A DNA stretch of 64,000 nucleotides. It comes from Magnetovibrio sp. GTDB taxonomy: Bacteria; Pseudomonadota; Alphaproteobacteria; Rhodospirillales; Magnetovibrionaceae. The translations under genes were made by a program, and so were the position numbers. Of this stretch, positions 44,320 to 57,118 are shown one piece after another (the first letter of the stretch is position 1; each line of letters begins with the position of its first letter). The stretch spans positions 186,001 to 250,000 of the forward strand of contig NZ_DATCTF010000010.1 of assembly GCF_036568125.1 (NCBI RefSeq), written 5' to 3'. The notes beneath the pieces were generated by a model that saw only the letters and a list, made by a program, of their open reading frames with translations, was not told the DNA's origin and did not search any database.

Positions 44320-45588
44320 ATGCACCGCGGTCAGCCGCAAGCCAAACCGAGAAACGGCCTTGTCGCCGCATTGGATATCGGAACGACGAAAGTTTCGTGT
44401 TTGATCGCACGCCAAGAGGGCACGCGCCCGCCGCGCGTCATCGGGATCGGTCATCATGCATCCAAAGGGGTAAAGAACGGCGCGATCGTCGATATGGACG
44501 CCGCCGAAACATCCGTGCGCGCAGCCGTCGGTGCGGCCGAAGAAATGGCCGGGGTCAACATCAGCGCCATCAACGTGGCGTTGTCCGGTCCGGTGTTCAA
44601 ATCGCGCTTGGTGGCTTACGACATTGGTATCGCGGGCCATGAAATCGGCGACCAGGATTTGCGCAAAATTCTCGACGCCAACCGTTTGGCCAGCGAATTG
44701 CCCGAAGACCAGGAAATCGTCCACTCCATCCCCGTCGGATATTCCATCGACGGCAACCGGGGCGTGCGCGACCCGCGCGGCATGTTCGGCAATCGTTTGG
44801 GCGTTAACCTGCATGTGGTGACGGCCGCCACCAACGCGATCCGCAACGTCGATACCTGTTTGCACCGTTGCCATCTGGAAGTCGAAGGACGGGTGGTCGC
44901 CCCTTATGCCAGCGCGCTGTCGGCGTTGGTCGAAGACGAGATGAAGTTGGGCGTGACGCTGATCGACATGGGTGGCGGCACCACCAGCATCTCTGTCTTT
45001 TTCGACGGCGAACTTGTCCATGCCGATTGCATTGCCGTCGGCGGCGCCAACGTCACCAACGACATCGCCCGAGGTTTGTCCACCCCGGTGCAACATGCCG
45101 AACGCATGAAAACGCTTTACGGCAACTGCATGCCGTCGCCGAGCGACGATCTCGAAGTCATCAAGGTGCCGCTGATCGGTGAAGAGCAAAGCGGCGAAAC
45201 CAATCCGGTGCCGCGCTCGATGCTGGTGGGGATCATTCGCCCACGCATCGAAGAGACGTTCGAATTGGTGCGCGATCGCCTGCACGGCGCGGGGTTCGAA
45301 AAATTATCCGGTCCGCGCGTCGTTTTGACCGGCGGGGCGAGTTTGCTTCCAGGTGTGCGCGAGATGGCCGGAGAGATCTTGTCCAAGGCGCAAGTGCGTA
45401 TGGCCAAGCCTCGTTACTTGGAGGGAATGGCCGAGGCGGCATCCGGTCCGCAGTTTGCCACTTGCGCGGGATTGATTACCCATAGCCTTGAATCTTCGAG
45501 GGAATTACCCGGCCGAACCTATCGGCCCAAAGAGCAGGCGGGCACCCGTTTGGGGCGCATAGGGCAATGGTTGAGGGATAATTTCTAG
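44320..45588 (+). CDS. ftsA: cell division protein FtsA
   Basis: A 422-residue actin-like ATPase. 'GLVAALDIGTTKVSCLIAR' is phosphate-1; 'TLIDMGGGTTSISVFFDGELVHADCIAVGGANVTNDIARGLST' is phosphate-2 with the 1C-2A region; 'VVLTGGASLLPGVREMA' is the adenosine motif. The C-terminal segment ('LGRIGQWLRDNF') is the amphipathic helix that attaches FtsA to the membrane. It anchors FtsZ. Its stop lies 154 bases before ftsZ. Confidence 0.96.
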   Translation: MHRGQPQAKPRNGLVAALDIGTTKVSCLIARQEGTRPPRVIGIGHHASKGVKNGAIVDMDAAETSVRAAVGAAEEMAGVNISAINVALSGPVFKSRLVAYDIGIAGHEIGDQDLRKILDANRLASELPEDQEIVHSIPVGYSIDGNRGVRDPRGMFGNRLGVNLHVVTAATNAIRNVDTCLHRCHLEVEGRVVAPYASALSALVEDEMKLGVTLIDMGGGTTSISVFFDGELVHADCIAVGGANVTNDIARGLSTPVQHAERMKTLYGNCMPSPSDDLEVIKVPLIGEEQSGETNPVPRSMLVGIIRPRIEETFELVRDRLHGAGFEKLSGPRVVLTGGASLLPGVREMAGEILSKAQVRMAKPRYLEGMAEAASGPQFATCAGLITHSLESSRELPGRTYRPKEQAGTRLGRIGQWLRDNF

Positions 45589-45601
45589 GTGTAAAAGTAC
45601 A

Positions 45602-45669
45602 GAGTCAGTAACCGAGTCAGAAACGTTTAAGGACTCGGATAGGACTCGCTAAAAGGAATCGGCCGATTC
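45602..45669. promoter_or_regulatory. cluster of six GANTC sites before ftsZ
   Basis: GANTC occurs at 45602 (GAGTC), 45614 (GAGTC), 45632 (GACTC), 45643 (GACTC), 45656 (GAATC) and 45665 (GATTC), six in 68 bases; chance expectation is about one per 256. The last two form the 14-bp palindrome GAATCGGCCGATTC. In alphaproteobacteria GANTC is methylated by CcrM, and GANTC sites with GcrA control ftsZ in Caulobacter. This is the probable ftsZ promoter region. Confidence 0.75.
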
Positions 45670-45742
45670 GCCCTGAAAAGTTACTAAATTTTAAGGCTTT
45701 TTCGCCACTAATAGAGAAACGAGCGGAGTGTGGAGCTGAGCC

Positions 45743-47509
45743 ATGAGCATCAATCTAAGCGTACCCCAAAACGAGGCGATCGAACTGAAGCCACGCATCA
45801 CCGTAATCGGTGTCGGTGGGGCGGGCGGCAATGCCGTCAACAACATGATCAATGCCCAGCTCGAAGGGGTTGAGTTCATCGTCGCAAATACCGACGCGCA
45901 GGCACTGGCCTCCGCCGCGACGGATCGGCGTATTCAGCTCGGCACGGGCTTGACCCAAGGGCTCGGCGCAGGCTCCAAACCGGAAATCGGCCGCGCCGCC
46001 GCGGAAGAGTCCATTGCCGATCTCAACGAACATCTCAAAGGTTCGCACATGGTGTTCATCGCCGCGGGTATGGGCGGCGGCACCGGCACCGGCGCCGCGC
46101 CTGTGATCGCCCGCGCCGCGCGTGACCTTGGCGTGCTGACCGTCGGCGTGGTGACCAAGCCGTTCCAGTTCGAAGGCCGCCATCGCTATCGCATCGCCGA
46201 GAAGGGGATCGAAGAGCTCGAACAGTATGTCGACACCTTGATCATCATTCCCAATCAGAACCTGTTCCGCGTCGCGAACGAAAAAACCACATTCTCCGAC
46301 GCGTTCAAGATGGCCGACGATGTGCTCTACTCTGGCGTGCGTGGCGTCACCGACCTGATGGTCATGCCCGGCCTGATCAATCTCGATTTTGCCGACGTGC
46401 GTTCGGTGATGAGTGAGATGGGCAAGGCTATGATGGGCACCGGTGAAGCCGAAGGCGAACGCCGTGCACTCGATGCCGCCGAAGCTGCGATTTCCAATCC
46501 GTTGCTGGACGATACTTCGATGGCCGGCGCTAATGGGGTTCTGATCAACATCACCGGCGGTTCCGACATGACCTTGTTCGAGGTCGATGAAGCCGCAAAC
46601 CGCATTCGTTCCGAAGTCGAAGAAGACGCCTACATCATTTTCGGTTCCACCTTCGACGACAGCCTCGAAGGCCGTATCCGGGTGTCCGTGGTCGCTACCG
46701 GCATCGACGCCGAGAGCATGACCCGTCCTCAACCGGCGGTGTTGAACGTGCATGATGATATGGTGTCGCGCACGGTCATGCCGCACGTGGAAGCCGACGA
46801 GCCTGCCGTTCAAGCAGAGGTGGCGCAAACCCAGACGCAACCCAGTGTCGCGGAAATTTTGACGCAAACCATGGCCGATCCTTCTGACGAAGCCCCGGCG
46901 CATGATCCGGTTGACGATCCGGTGATGACCGCCGAGGTCGAAGCGCCGCAGGACTTGGCGCTCGATCTCGACGAGCCCGCGCGTGAACGGCTTGATTTCT
47001 CTCACACTGAGCAATCGGCCAGCGCCGATCTTGACGTGGAAGAAGATGAAGACATGGGGGCGCCTGAACCAGCGCGCATTCCGTCCAGTTTCGCGATGCC
47101 CGCAGGTATGCCCTCTGTCGGTGCCGACGATGCCTTTATTCCGCCGGCTCCGGCAATGTCGGCGCACGCCGACGAGGTCGATATCGATCCGATGGCCGAA
47201 GCCGCGATGGTGAATGGTGCGGCGATTGAAGCTCCGCAAAAGCCTGCTGTGACGAAGGGGCCAAGCCTGTTCGAACGCGTAACGGGTGGTGCCAAGAGCA
47301 AGGTTTCCATGTTCGGTCAATCCAAGACGGAAAAAGCCGAAGCGCCGCGCCCGGCAGCCACGAGCGCAGCACCCTCGACGCAGCTGCGGACATCGGCCAT
47401 GGCGGAACCGACGTTGGGCGGCCTCGATCCCGAAGAACGTCTGCAGCCGAGTCACGCCGAAGATGACCTTTTGGACATTCCGGCGTTCTTGCGGCGTCAG
47501 GCAAATTAA
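45743..47509 (+). CDS. ftsZ: cell division protein FtsZ
   Basis: A 588-residue tubulin homologue. The GTP-binding core (about 15-325) has '[16 protein letters not shown]', tubulin motif G111GGTGTG117, '[19 protein letters not shown]' and '[20 protein letters not shown]'. A long Asp/Glu/Pro/Ala-rich linker (about 335-570) follows, well over 200 residues and typical of alphaproteobacteria, then the conserved C-terminal peptide '[11 protein letters not shown]' that binds FtsA and other partners. A terminator lies at 47573-47624. Confidence 0.97.
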   Translation: MSINLSVPQNEAIELKPRITVIGVGGAGGNAVNNMINAQLEGVEFIVANTDAQALASAATDRRIQLGTGLTQGLGAGSKPEIGRAAAEESIADLNEHLKGSHMVFIAAGMGGGTGTGAAPVIARAARDLGVLTVGVVTKPFQFEGRHRYRIAEKGIEELEQYVDTLIIIPNQNLFRVANEKTTFSDAFKMADDVLYSGVRGVTDLMVMPGLINLDFADVRSVMSEMGKAMMGTGEAEGERRALDAAEAAISNPLLDDTSMAGANGVLINITGGSDMTLFEVDEAANRIRSEVEEDAYIIFGSTFDDSLEGRIRVSVVATGIDAESMTRPQPAVLNVHDDMVSRTVMPHVEADEPAVQAEVAQTQTQPSVAEILTQTMADPSDEAPAHDPVDDPVMTAEVEAPQDLALDLDEPARERLDFSHTEQSASADLDVEEDEDMGAPEPARIPSSFAMPAGMPSVGADDAFIPPAPAMSAHADEVDIDPMAEAAMVNGAAIEAPQKPAVTKGPSLFERVTGGAKSKVSMFGQSKTEKAEAPRPAATSAAPSTQLRTSAMAEPTLGGLDPEERLQPSHAEDDLLDIPAFLRRQAN

Positions 47510-47572
47510 TCATTTAAAATGAATGGGTTACATGCAGTAAAACCTGTAACAAAAGGTAACACTGTTTGATTT

Positions 47573-47624
47573 GAGCGCTTCAGGTGAGGGTGGTAAACCC
47601 ATAACTGAAGCGCTCTTTCCTTTT
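47573..47624 (+). terminator. terminator after ftsZ
   Basis: GAGCGCTTCAG (47573-47583) and CTGAAGCGCTC (47605-47615) form a perfect 11-bp stem with a 21-base loop, then TTTCCTTTT. It ends the dcw transcript and separates lpxC. Confidence 0.85.
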
Positions 47625-47738
47625 AGGGTGTTTGGCCACTCGGTTCACGCAGTTGCTGTGCGGGAATCAAAAACACAAAAGGCCTTATCGAACGACCCCA
47701 CTCACAAGGGGCAAGATAGGGCCAAGGGGTACCAAAAC

Positions 47739-48689
47739 GTGATCAAGCAAAAAACGTTGAAAAGCGCCATCAGCTGCACCGGCATCGGTCTGCATTCGGG
47801 TGAGAAGATCTCGATGACCTTGCATCCGGCTGATGCGGACACGGGCATCGTCTTCCGTCGCACAGACATTGCGGGCGGCGGCACGGATATCCCGGCGTCT
47901 TACGACAACGTTTGCGACAGTCGCTTGTGCACCACCATCGGCGCGGACAACGGTCAAGACGGCCTCAAAACCATCGCTACGGTCGAACACCTTATGGCCG
48001 CCCTTGCCGGTGCCGGGATCGACAACGCCGTGATCGAAGTCGGTGGGCCGGAAGTTCCCGTTATGGATGGCAGCGCCGCACCGTTTTTGTTCTTGATCGA
48101 TTGCGCCGGCGTCGCCGAACTGGATGCGCCGCGCAAAGCGGTTCGTGTCCTGCAGCAGGTTTCCATCGTCGACGGCGATAAGTCCGCGACGCTGAGCCCC
48201 GCAGACGGTTTTTCCGTTGATTTCAATATCGAATTCGACAACGCCGTGATCGGCAGCCAGGAGATGAGCGTCGAGCTCACCGACGGGGTGTTCAAAAATG
48301 AAATCGCCCGTGCGCGCACCTTCGGCTTCCTGCACGAAGCGGAAGCCCTGTGGGCCGCCGGCCTCGCCAAGGGTGCCTCGCTGGACAACGCGGTGGTGGT
48401 CAGCGGCGACAAGGTCATGAATGAAGACGGCCTGCGCTTCGACGACGAATGCGTGCGCCACAAGATCCTCGACGCGGTCGGCGATCTGTATCTCGCCGGC
48501 GCGCCCCTCATGGGCCGTTACAGCGGCACGCGTTCCAGCCATGCCTTAAACAACCAGTTGCTGCGGGCCTTGTTCTCGGATCCGAAAAATTATGAAATCG
48601 TCGACATGGACGCCGTCACCGTGCGTCCCGCCGCCGTCGGTGCGGCGTGGTCCAAAGATTCTGTCGCCGCGAGCCCGGCAACGGCCTGA
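47739..48689 (+). CDS. lpxC: UDP-3-O-acyl-GlcNAc deacetylase LpxC
   Basis: A 316-residue zinc deacetylase, first committed step of lipid A. GTG 47739 is chosen because AAGGGG precedes it and 'IKQKTLKSAISCTGIGLHSGEKISMTLHPA' aligns with the normal N terminus. 'TVEHLMAALAGAGIDNAVIEVGGPEVPVMDGSAAPFL' has a zinc ligand His and the catalytic block, and 'RFDDECVRHKILDAVGDLYLAG' holds the H-K-x-x-D zinc motif. Upstream in-frame codons from 47571 run through the ftsZ terminator and are not part of the gene. Confidence 0.96.
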   Translation: MIKQKTLKSAISCTGIGLHSGEKISMTLHPADADTGIVFRRTDIAGGGTDIPASYDNVCDSRLCTTIGADNGQDGLKTIATVEHLMAALAGAGIDNAVIEVGGPEVPVMDGSAAPFLFLIDCAGVAELDAPRKAVRVLQQVSIVDGDKSATLSPADGFSVDFNIEFDNAVIGSQEMSVELTDGVFKNEIARARTFGFLHEAEALWAAGLAKGASLDNAVVVSGDKVMNEDGLRFDDECVRHKILDAVGDLYLAGAPLMGRYSGTRSSHALNNQLLRALFSDPKNYEIVDMDAVTVRPAAVGAAWSKDSVAASPATA

Positions 48690-48723
48690 TTTCTCGCTTC
48701 AGCATTCACGAAATGTTCCGATT

Positions 48724-48752
48724 CGCGCCCGCGCATAAAGCCGGGCGCGTTT
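48724..48752 (+). terminator. terminator after lpxC
   Basis: CGCGCCCG (48724-48731) and CGGGCGCG (48742-48749) form a perfect 8-bp stem with a 10-base loop, then TTT. It lies 34 bases after the lpxC stop, in the 241-base gap before bamD. Confidence 0.65.
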
Positions 48753-48849
48753 GCGTTCGTCAGCGTGGATGGAATTTTTGCAAATAAGGCCTGGGTTTCT
48801 GGCGGTTTTCTCCCTATTTTGAGGACTAGGAAAAGCTCTGCCGGGGCGC

Positions 48850-48880
48850 TGGACAGACCCGCGCGAAGGCATGATATAAT
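48850..48880 (+). promoter_or_regulatory. candidate sigma-70 promoter for bamD
   Basis: TGGACA at 48850-48855 and a perfect TATAAT at 48875-48880, spaced by 19 bases (slightly wide), 50 bases before the bamD ATG at 48931. Confidence 0.5.
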
Positions 48881-48930
48881 CCGCCCATTCCTGCCCGAAC
48901 CGGGCTTTGTACTGAAAAGAAAGCGTCCAG

Positions 48931-49749
48931 ATGCCCGCACCGCTGAATTCGACCGTCCGCATGCTGATGATGACCACGATGATGGTCGGCGCGCTCGCGT
49001 TGACGGCATGTTCCGGCACGCCCGCACCGGACGCGAACTATCAAGAAGAGCCGGTCGAAAAGCTCTACAACATTGCCGTGGATTCTTTGGAGCAAGGCAA
49101 ATACGAACAGGCTTCGACCCAATTCGACGAGGTTGAACGTCAGCACCCCTATTCGAACTGGGCCAGCAAAGCGCAGGTGATGGCGGCGTATAGCCTTTAC
49201 ATGGCCAACAAATACGACGAAGCCATCGTTTCGCTGGACCGTTTCATCCAATTGCACCCGTCCAACAAAGACGCGGACTATGCCTATTATCTCAAGGGCT
49301 TGTGCTACTACGAGCAGATTTCCGACGTAGGCCGTGACCAGATGATGACGGAATTGGCGTTGAAGACGCTCAAAGAGCTTTCGACCCGTTTTCCCGATAG
49401 CCAGTATGCCCGCGATGCCAAAATCAAGATCGATCTGACTTACGATCACTTGGCCGGCAAGGAAATGGACATTGGTCGCTATTATCAGGCCAAGGGTCAG
49501 TATTTGTCGGCGATCAACCGTTTCGACGCGGTGGTCAAGCAATACCAAACCACCACCCACACGCCCGAAGCGTTGCTGCGCTTGGTCGAAAGCTATCTGG
49601 CTTTGGGACTGCGCGGCGAGGCGGAAAAAACTGCGGCCGTGCTGGGCCACAATTTCCCATCCAGCAGTTGGTATGTCGACGCGTATGCGCTGCTCGAAGA
49701 TCCGAGCGTCAGAGCGCCTAAGGAAGAGCCCTGGTACAAGGTTTGGTAA
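48931..49749 (+). CDS. bamD: outer membrane assembly lipoprotein BamD
   Basis: A 272-residue lipoprotein. The signal ends L-T-A-C27. The mature part has five TPR units ('EKLYNIAVDSLEQGKYEQASTQFDEVERQHPYSNWASKAQVMAAYSLYMANKYDEAIVSLDRFIQLHPSNKDADYAYYLKGLCYYEQI' and so on), which is the BamD/ComL family layout. It is an essential member of the beta-barrel assembly machine. It begins the bamD-recN-ligA unit. Confidence 0.95.
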   Translation: MPAPLNSTVRMLMMTTMMVGALALTACSGTPAPDANYQEEPVEKLYNIAVDSLEQGKYEQASTQFDEVERQHPYSNWASKAQVMAAYSLYMANKYDEAIVSLDRFIQLHPSNKDADYAYYLKGLCYYEQISDVGRDQMMTELALKTLKELSTRFPDSQYARDAKIKIDLTYDHLAGKEMDIGRYYQAKGQYLSAINRFDAVVKQYQTTTHTPEALLRLVESYLALGLRGEAEKTAAVLGHNFPSSSWYVDAYALLEDPSVRAPKEEPWYKVW

Positions 49750-49786
49750 GCGCGCCTCGGCACGCTTAAAAAGGATCGAAGTGTCG

Positions 49787-53547
<3,761 letters not shown>

Positions 53548-53667
53548 AATGGTTCGACAGCGCCCATTGTTCTTTCTTCCCTGCGTCACATATCTGCAAG
53601 CATTCTCGTTTAACCTTTGTTTCGTATCCAGAACGGAACGATTCCCATTGGAATGAGGATGTCGATC

Positions 53668-54054
53668 ATGATGACCCCGAATCAATGTTGTGATCAAAAA
53701 AACAAATATCACTTTCCCCTGTGCGCTCAGTTCGACTGCATCGACCTGCGCAAACGACTTTCTCAATCGCCTGCCAAGGATCCTGGCCATGCCGAGTTTC
53801 TCGCGTATATGAGCCACGAATTGCGCACCCCGTTGACGGCCATTTTGGGCTTTACCCAAACCATGAAACTTGCACAAGAGTACCCGGGCTTGGGCGTCAA
53901 CAGCGACGAATACGTCGACCATATCGACGTATCGGCCCAACAACTTCTGAAGGTCATCCAGACGATGTTGTCGTACCTGGAAGACGTGTGCGAGATTGAA
54001 ACGGCGCGCAGCGCCAATCCCAAGTTTCAACACAAAAAAGGCCCCCTCAAATAG
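53668..54054 (+). CDS. stand-alone HisKA (DHp) domain protein
   Basis: A 128-residue protein starting at ATG 53668, nine bases after GAGGA. Residues 1-40 are polar with four Cys (CC at 7-8, 19, 24). Residues 41-110 form a HisKA domain: 'AEFLAYMSHELRTPLTAILGFTQTM' has the H box with His50, the residue that is phosphorylated in sensor kinases, and the second helix has 'VDHIDVSAQQLLKVIQTMLSYL'. There is no HATPase_c domain; the protein ends 20 residues after the second helix. It may be a phosphotransfer or dimerisation partner of another kinase. A terminator follows at once. Confidence 0.7.
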   Translation: MMTPNQCCDQKNKYHFPLCAQFDCIDLRKRLSQSPAKDPGHAEFLAYMSHELRTPLTAILGFTQTMKLAQEYPGLGVNSDEYVDHIDVSAQQLLKVIQTMLSYLEDVCEIETARSANPKFQHKKGPLK

Positions 54055-54068
54055 AGGGAGCCTTTTTA
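54038..54068. terminator. bidirectional terminator between the HisKA gene and atpF
   Basis: AAAAAAGGCCCCCTC-AAATA-GAGGGAGCCTTTTT has a GC-rich stem (one mismatch) with A and T tracts on the two sides, so it can stop both the plus-strand HisKA transcript and the minus-strand atp transcript. The 5' arm lies inside the last HisKA codons. Confidence 0.8.
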
Positions 54069-54090
54069 ATTGTGAAGATGCAGGGCAGGC

Positions 54091-54624
54091 TTAGTGGAGC
54101 TTGCCGTCCATGTTCTTGATGGCGTCGTCGATTAAGGCGTCGGCCTTGGCGGCGGAAACTTCGCTGGTGAGGATGCGCTTGGTGGCGTCCATGGCGATGT
54201 TTACGGCCAGGGTGCGAACCTCGGCGATAGCCTGGCTTTCGGCCTGGGCGATGCGGTCTTTGGCCATCTGTTCGGAACGCTTGAGGCTGGCTTCGAGTTG
54301 CTCGGCGGCTTCCACGGCCAGGCGCTCGGCCTCGACCTTGGCGGCCTTGACGATGCTTTCGGCCTCCTTCAGGGCTTCGTGCTGCTTCTTTTCATAAGAG
54401 GCGAGAAGTTCCTGAGCTTCTTCACGAAGGCGCGTGGCTTCTTCGATCTGGTCTTGGATCTTCTGTGCACGTTCGTCGAGACCGGCGTTCATGGCACCAA
54501 AGAGCTTTTTGCCGAAGACGACAAAGAAGGTCACAAAGGCCAATGCGACGAGGAAGGTCGTGTCGAAGTACCACGGCACAGCGTGAGCGGCGTCGGTGGC
54601 TGCGTGGGCTTGGCTGATCAGCAT
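54091..54624 (-). CDS. atpF: ATP synthase F0 subunit b
   Basis: A 177-residue protein. The N-terminal membrane helix at about 18-42 ('WYFDTTFLVALAFVTFFVVFGKKLF') is followed by a long helix that forms the peripheral stalk ('AQELLASYEKKQHEALKEAESIVKAAKVEAERLAVEAAEQLEASLKRSEQMAKDRIAQAESQAIAEVRTLAVNIAMDATKRIL'). It is the last gene of the F0 operon, 12 bases after atpF'. GGAGAG precedes the start. Confidence 0.93.
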   Translation of the reverse strand: MLISQAHAATDAAHAVPWYFDTTFLVALAFVTFFVVFGKKLFGAMNAGLDERAQKIQDQIEEATRLREEAQELLASYEKKQHEALKEAESIVKAAKVEAERLAVEAAEQLEASLKRSEQMAKDRIAQAESQAIAEVRTLAVNIAMDATKRILTSEVSAAKADALIDDAIKNMDGKLH

Positions 54625-54636
54625 GTGCGTCTCTCC

Positions 54637-55215
54637 TTACGCCCGGTCTTTGAGTGCGGCGTCGATCGCTGAGGTGACGGCGGCGTCTTTGGGCGCCTCG
54701 CCAATCAGCTTTTCGACCGCGCTTGCGGCCACGTCGGTCGCTACGTCGGTGATGCCGGACATCGCTGCGTCACGGGCCTTGGAAATGGCCTGTTCGGCGG
54801 ACGCAATCTTGGTCTGCAGATCGGCGTTCAGTGCGGACTGACGCTGAGCAGCTTCGGCATAGGCCTTGTCTTTCACTTCGCGGATGGCGTCATGGGCCTT
54901 CGCGCGGGCGTCAGAGAGGGACGTTTCGTATGCCTGGGCGGCGGCGTCGGACTGAGACTTCAGTTCTTCGGCCTTGGCGAGGTTATCGTCGATCTTGTTT
55001 TGACGTTCCTCAAGGACTTCACCGATCCTCGGCAAAGCAACCTTGGCCATCAGCGCGTACAAAACGACGAACGTGATGGTCAGCCAAATCAGCTGCGACG
55101 AAAAGTTCTTCGGGTCCAATTGCGGAAGACCGGCGGCGAACGCAGGCGATGCAACGACGGTTGCGGCCAAGGTCGCCAGGGTGCTTACGGCAATTGTTGA
55201 ATTCAGAATCCGCAT
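54637..55215 (-). CDS. atpG: ATP synthase F0 subunit b'
   Basis: A 192-residue protein. An N-terminal signal-like or extra hydrophobic segment (about 8-28) is followed by 'LPQLDPKNFSSQLIWLTITFVVLYALMAKVALPRIGEVLEERQNKI', then the stalk helix. The paired b and b' genes are typical of photosynthetic and related alphaproteobacteria (Rhodospirillales, Rhodobacterales). b and b' form a heterodimeric stalk. Confidence 0.92.
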   Translation of the reverse strand: MRILNSTIAVSTLATLAATVVASPAFAAGLPQLDPKNFSSQLIWLTITFVVLYALMAKVALPRIGEVLEERQNKIDDNLAKAEELKSQSDAAAQAYETSLSDARAKAHDAIREVKDKAYAEAAQRQSALNADLQTKIASAEQAISKARDAAMSGITDVATDVAASAVEKLIGEAPKDAAVTSAIDAALKDRA

Positions 55216-55306
55216 GAGCGGGCTCCTGCCTGTTGGTTTGGTCTACAAGGTCTCGGGTCGGTTGGCGGCGGAGCGTGCCCCGCCGCCGAAAAAACCGGGA
55301 ACCAGA

Positions 55307-55534
55307 TTAGAACACAAACAGGATGAGCATTGCGATAACCAGCGCGTACAGAGCAACAGCTTCAACCAGGGCGAAGCCCAGGATGGCGCGGCCGAAGACT
55401 TTGCCTTCGGAAGCGGGGTTGCGGGCGATCGCGCTGATCAGGGACGAGAAGATGCTACCGATACCGGCGCCAACGCCACCGAGGCCAATAACGGCCAGAC
55501 CAGCACCAATCATCTTTGCGGCTTCGAGTTCCAT
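55307..55534 (-). CDS. atpE: ATP synthase F0 subunit c
   Basis: A 75-residue proteolipid with two helices and a polar loop: '[64 protein letters not shown]'. The proton-binding acid is the Glu in '[15 protein letters not shown]'. The Gly-rich helix 1 and the RNP loop are diagnostic. It forms the proton-driven rotor ring, made in excess over other subunits. Confidence 0.97.
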   Translation of the reverse strand: MELEAAKMIGAGLAVIGLGGVGAGIGSIFSSLISAIARNPASEGKVFGRAILGFALVEAVALYALVIAMLILFVF

Positions 55535-55602
55535 GGTTCAATTCCTTTTGCTCGTTCGTTTTGAACTGAGGTTGAGTTTAGCGTTTTAGGGTTCCTGCGG
55601 AC

Positions 55603-56325
55603 TTAGTGCAGGTGGATCGCGTCATGCAGGTACAGGCAGGTCAAGACCGTAAACACGTATGCCTGCAAGAATGCGACCAAAAATTCAAAGCCGACCATCA
55701 AGACATCAATGCCAAACGGCAAGATGCCTGCGACGCTCATCGGCACGATAAATCCGGCAAACACCTTCATCATGGTGTGACCGGCCATCATATTGGCGAA
55801 CAGACGTACCGACAGGCTGACCGGGCGCGAGAGATAGGAAATGATCTCGATCGGCACCATCAGCGGCATCACCGCCATCGGCACACCGGAAGGTACGAAG
55901 TAGGAGAAGAATTTAAAGCCGTGGCGTGCAATGGCCACGGCCGTGATGATCACAAACACGGTCATCGCCAAGGCAAACGTCACGATGATGTGGCTGGTGA
56001 CGGTGAAGCTGTAAGGCAGCAGGCCGATCATGTTGGCGAACAGGATGAACATGAACAGCGAGAAAACGAAGGGGAAGTACTTGCGCCCTTCGGAGCCGAC
56101 ATTGTCGCGGAGTAGTCCGGCGACGAATTCGTAACTCAGTTCGGCCATCGATTGCCAGCGGCCGGGAACCAAGTCGCGCCCGCGCATGCCCATAACCAAA
56201 AACGCCGTGATGGAGACCACGGTCAGCACCATGAAGGCGCTGGCGTTGGTGATGGATGCGTCTACACCACCAAGACTGATCTCGACCAGAGGTTTGATAT
56301 TAAATTGTGCAATGGGATCTGCCAC
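55603..56325 (-). CDS. atpB: ATP synthase F0 subunit a
   Basis: A 240-residue membrane protein beginning at GTG 56325. The stator Arg is in '[21 protein letters not shown]', with '[24 protein letters not shown]' as the family signature. Five or six helices are visible. It forms the proton half-channels against the c ring. Confidence 0.96.
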   Translation of the reverse strand: MADPIAQFNIKPLVEISLGGVDASITNASAFMVLTVVSITAFLVMGMRGRDLVPGRWQSMAELSYEFVAGLLRDNVGSEGRKYFPFVFSLFMFILFANMIGLLPYSFTVTSHIIVTFALAMTVFVIITAVAIARHGFKFFSYFVPSGVPMAVMPLMVPIEIISYLSRPVSLSVRLFANMMAGHTMMKVFAGFIVPMSVAGILPFGIDVLMVGFEFLVAFLQAYVFTVLTCLYLHDAIHLH

Positions 56326-56531
56326 GTGTATGTCCGCCTGATCAGGTTGCGTGTCTGTCTCTGTTTCGCAGTCCCGGCCTCCGCTTGGGGCCCGGTCCGC
56401 ATCAAATCGTTTATTTCAGTTCCGAACGCCTTTCGGCATCCAGTTTAGTGCACACTGAAAAATGCGCACCTTTCCTAACCGTCTTGAAGGGGGAGAGCAA
56501 GCCCCCGAAGCCCGAAAATTGGCGTTTTTTG

Positions 56532-56948
56532 TCATTTTTTGGGGCTTGGCCGACCGTTCGGATCGGTGTCGTTCCCATTTGTTGCGCCAGAGGTCTCGGA
56601 TTCCTTCAAATCTTCCTTCAAGTCTTCGTTCAAGTCGTCCGCCATGCGCATGGCGGTCTTATACACGTTCAAAATGCCGGCCGCCCCGCCCAGGAAGATG
56701 CAGATGATCATCATCCACGGCTTGGTGCCGAGCAACCGGTCCAGCCCCCAACCCAGTCCAACCCCCACCAAAAGCGCCGAAATGAGTTCGGTGCTGATGC
56801 GAAAGGCCTGTCCTAGGCCGGATTTTTCATTGCGAAGCTTCGGCTCTTTTCGGGACGTTCCCAATTCGACCTGGCGTGCCTTGCGGATACGCTGGCTCAG
56901 ATCGTCGCCTTGTGCTTGCAATGATCGCTCAGGATCATGGTCCGTCAT
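56532..56948 (-). CDS. atpI: ATP synthase protein I
   Basis: A 138-residue protein. A charged N terminus (about 1-45) is followed by two membrane helices ('AFRISTELISALLVGVGLGWGLDRLLGTKPWMMIICIFLGGAAGILNVYKTAM'), which is the AtpI/Q family layout, then an acidic tail. AtpI assists c-ring assembly. It leads the F0 operon, 206 bases upstream of atpB; a GGGGG/CCCCC hairpin at 56489-56506 lies in that gap. Confidence 0.88.
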   Translation of the reverse strand: MTDHDPERSLQAQGDDLSQRIRKARQVELGTSRKEPKLRNEKSGLGQAFRISTELISALLVGVGLGWGLDRLLGTKPWMMIICIFLGGAAGILNVYKTAMRMADDLNEDLKEDLKESETSGATNGNDTDPNGRPSPKK

Positions 56949-57118
56949 TTTCGACCCTCATGTGCCCTCGCGATTGCCAGCCCAACCATCAACGGACGAT
57001 GGGCCGGAAGCGGGGGCATCATAGCCATGTGTTGAGTGCTGTCAAGCGCAGCAATCTCTAATATAAGTGACTGATAATACAGTGTATATTAGAACGTTCT
57101 GAAGTGCGCTCTTTGGGC

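Noticed and set aside
47571-47738. Upstream in-frame start for lpxC at 47571.
   Set aside because: The added 56 codons cross the ftsZ terminator stem and do not match the LpxC family; GTG 47739 fits.
57091-57100. Palindrome AGAACGTTCT considered as a LexA box.
   Set aside because: Alphaproteobacterial LexA sites are direct repeats (GTTC-N7-GTTC); this short palindrome does not match and lies downstream of smc and upstream of no SOS gene.
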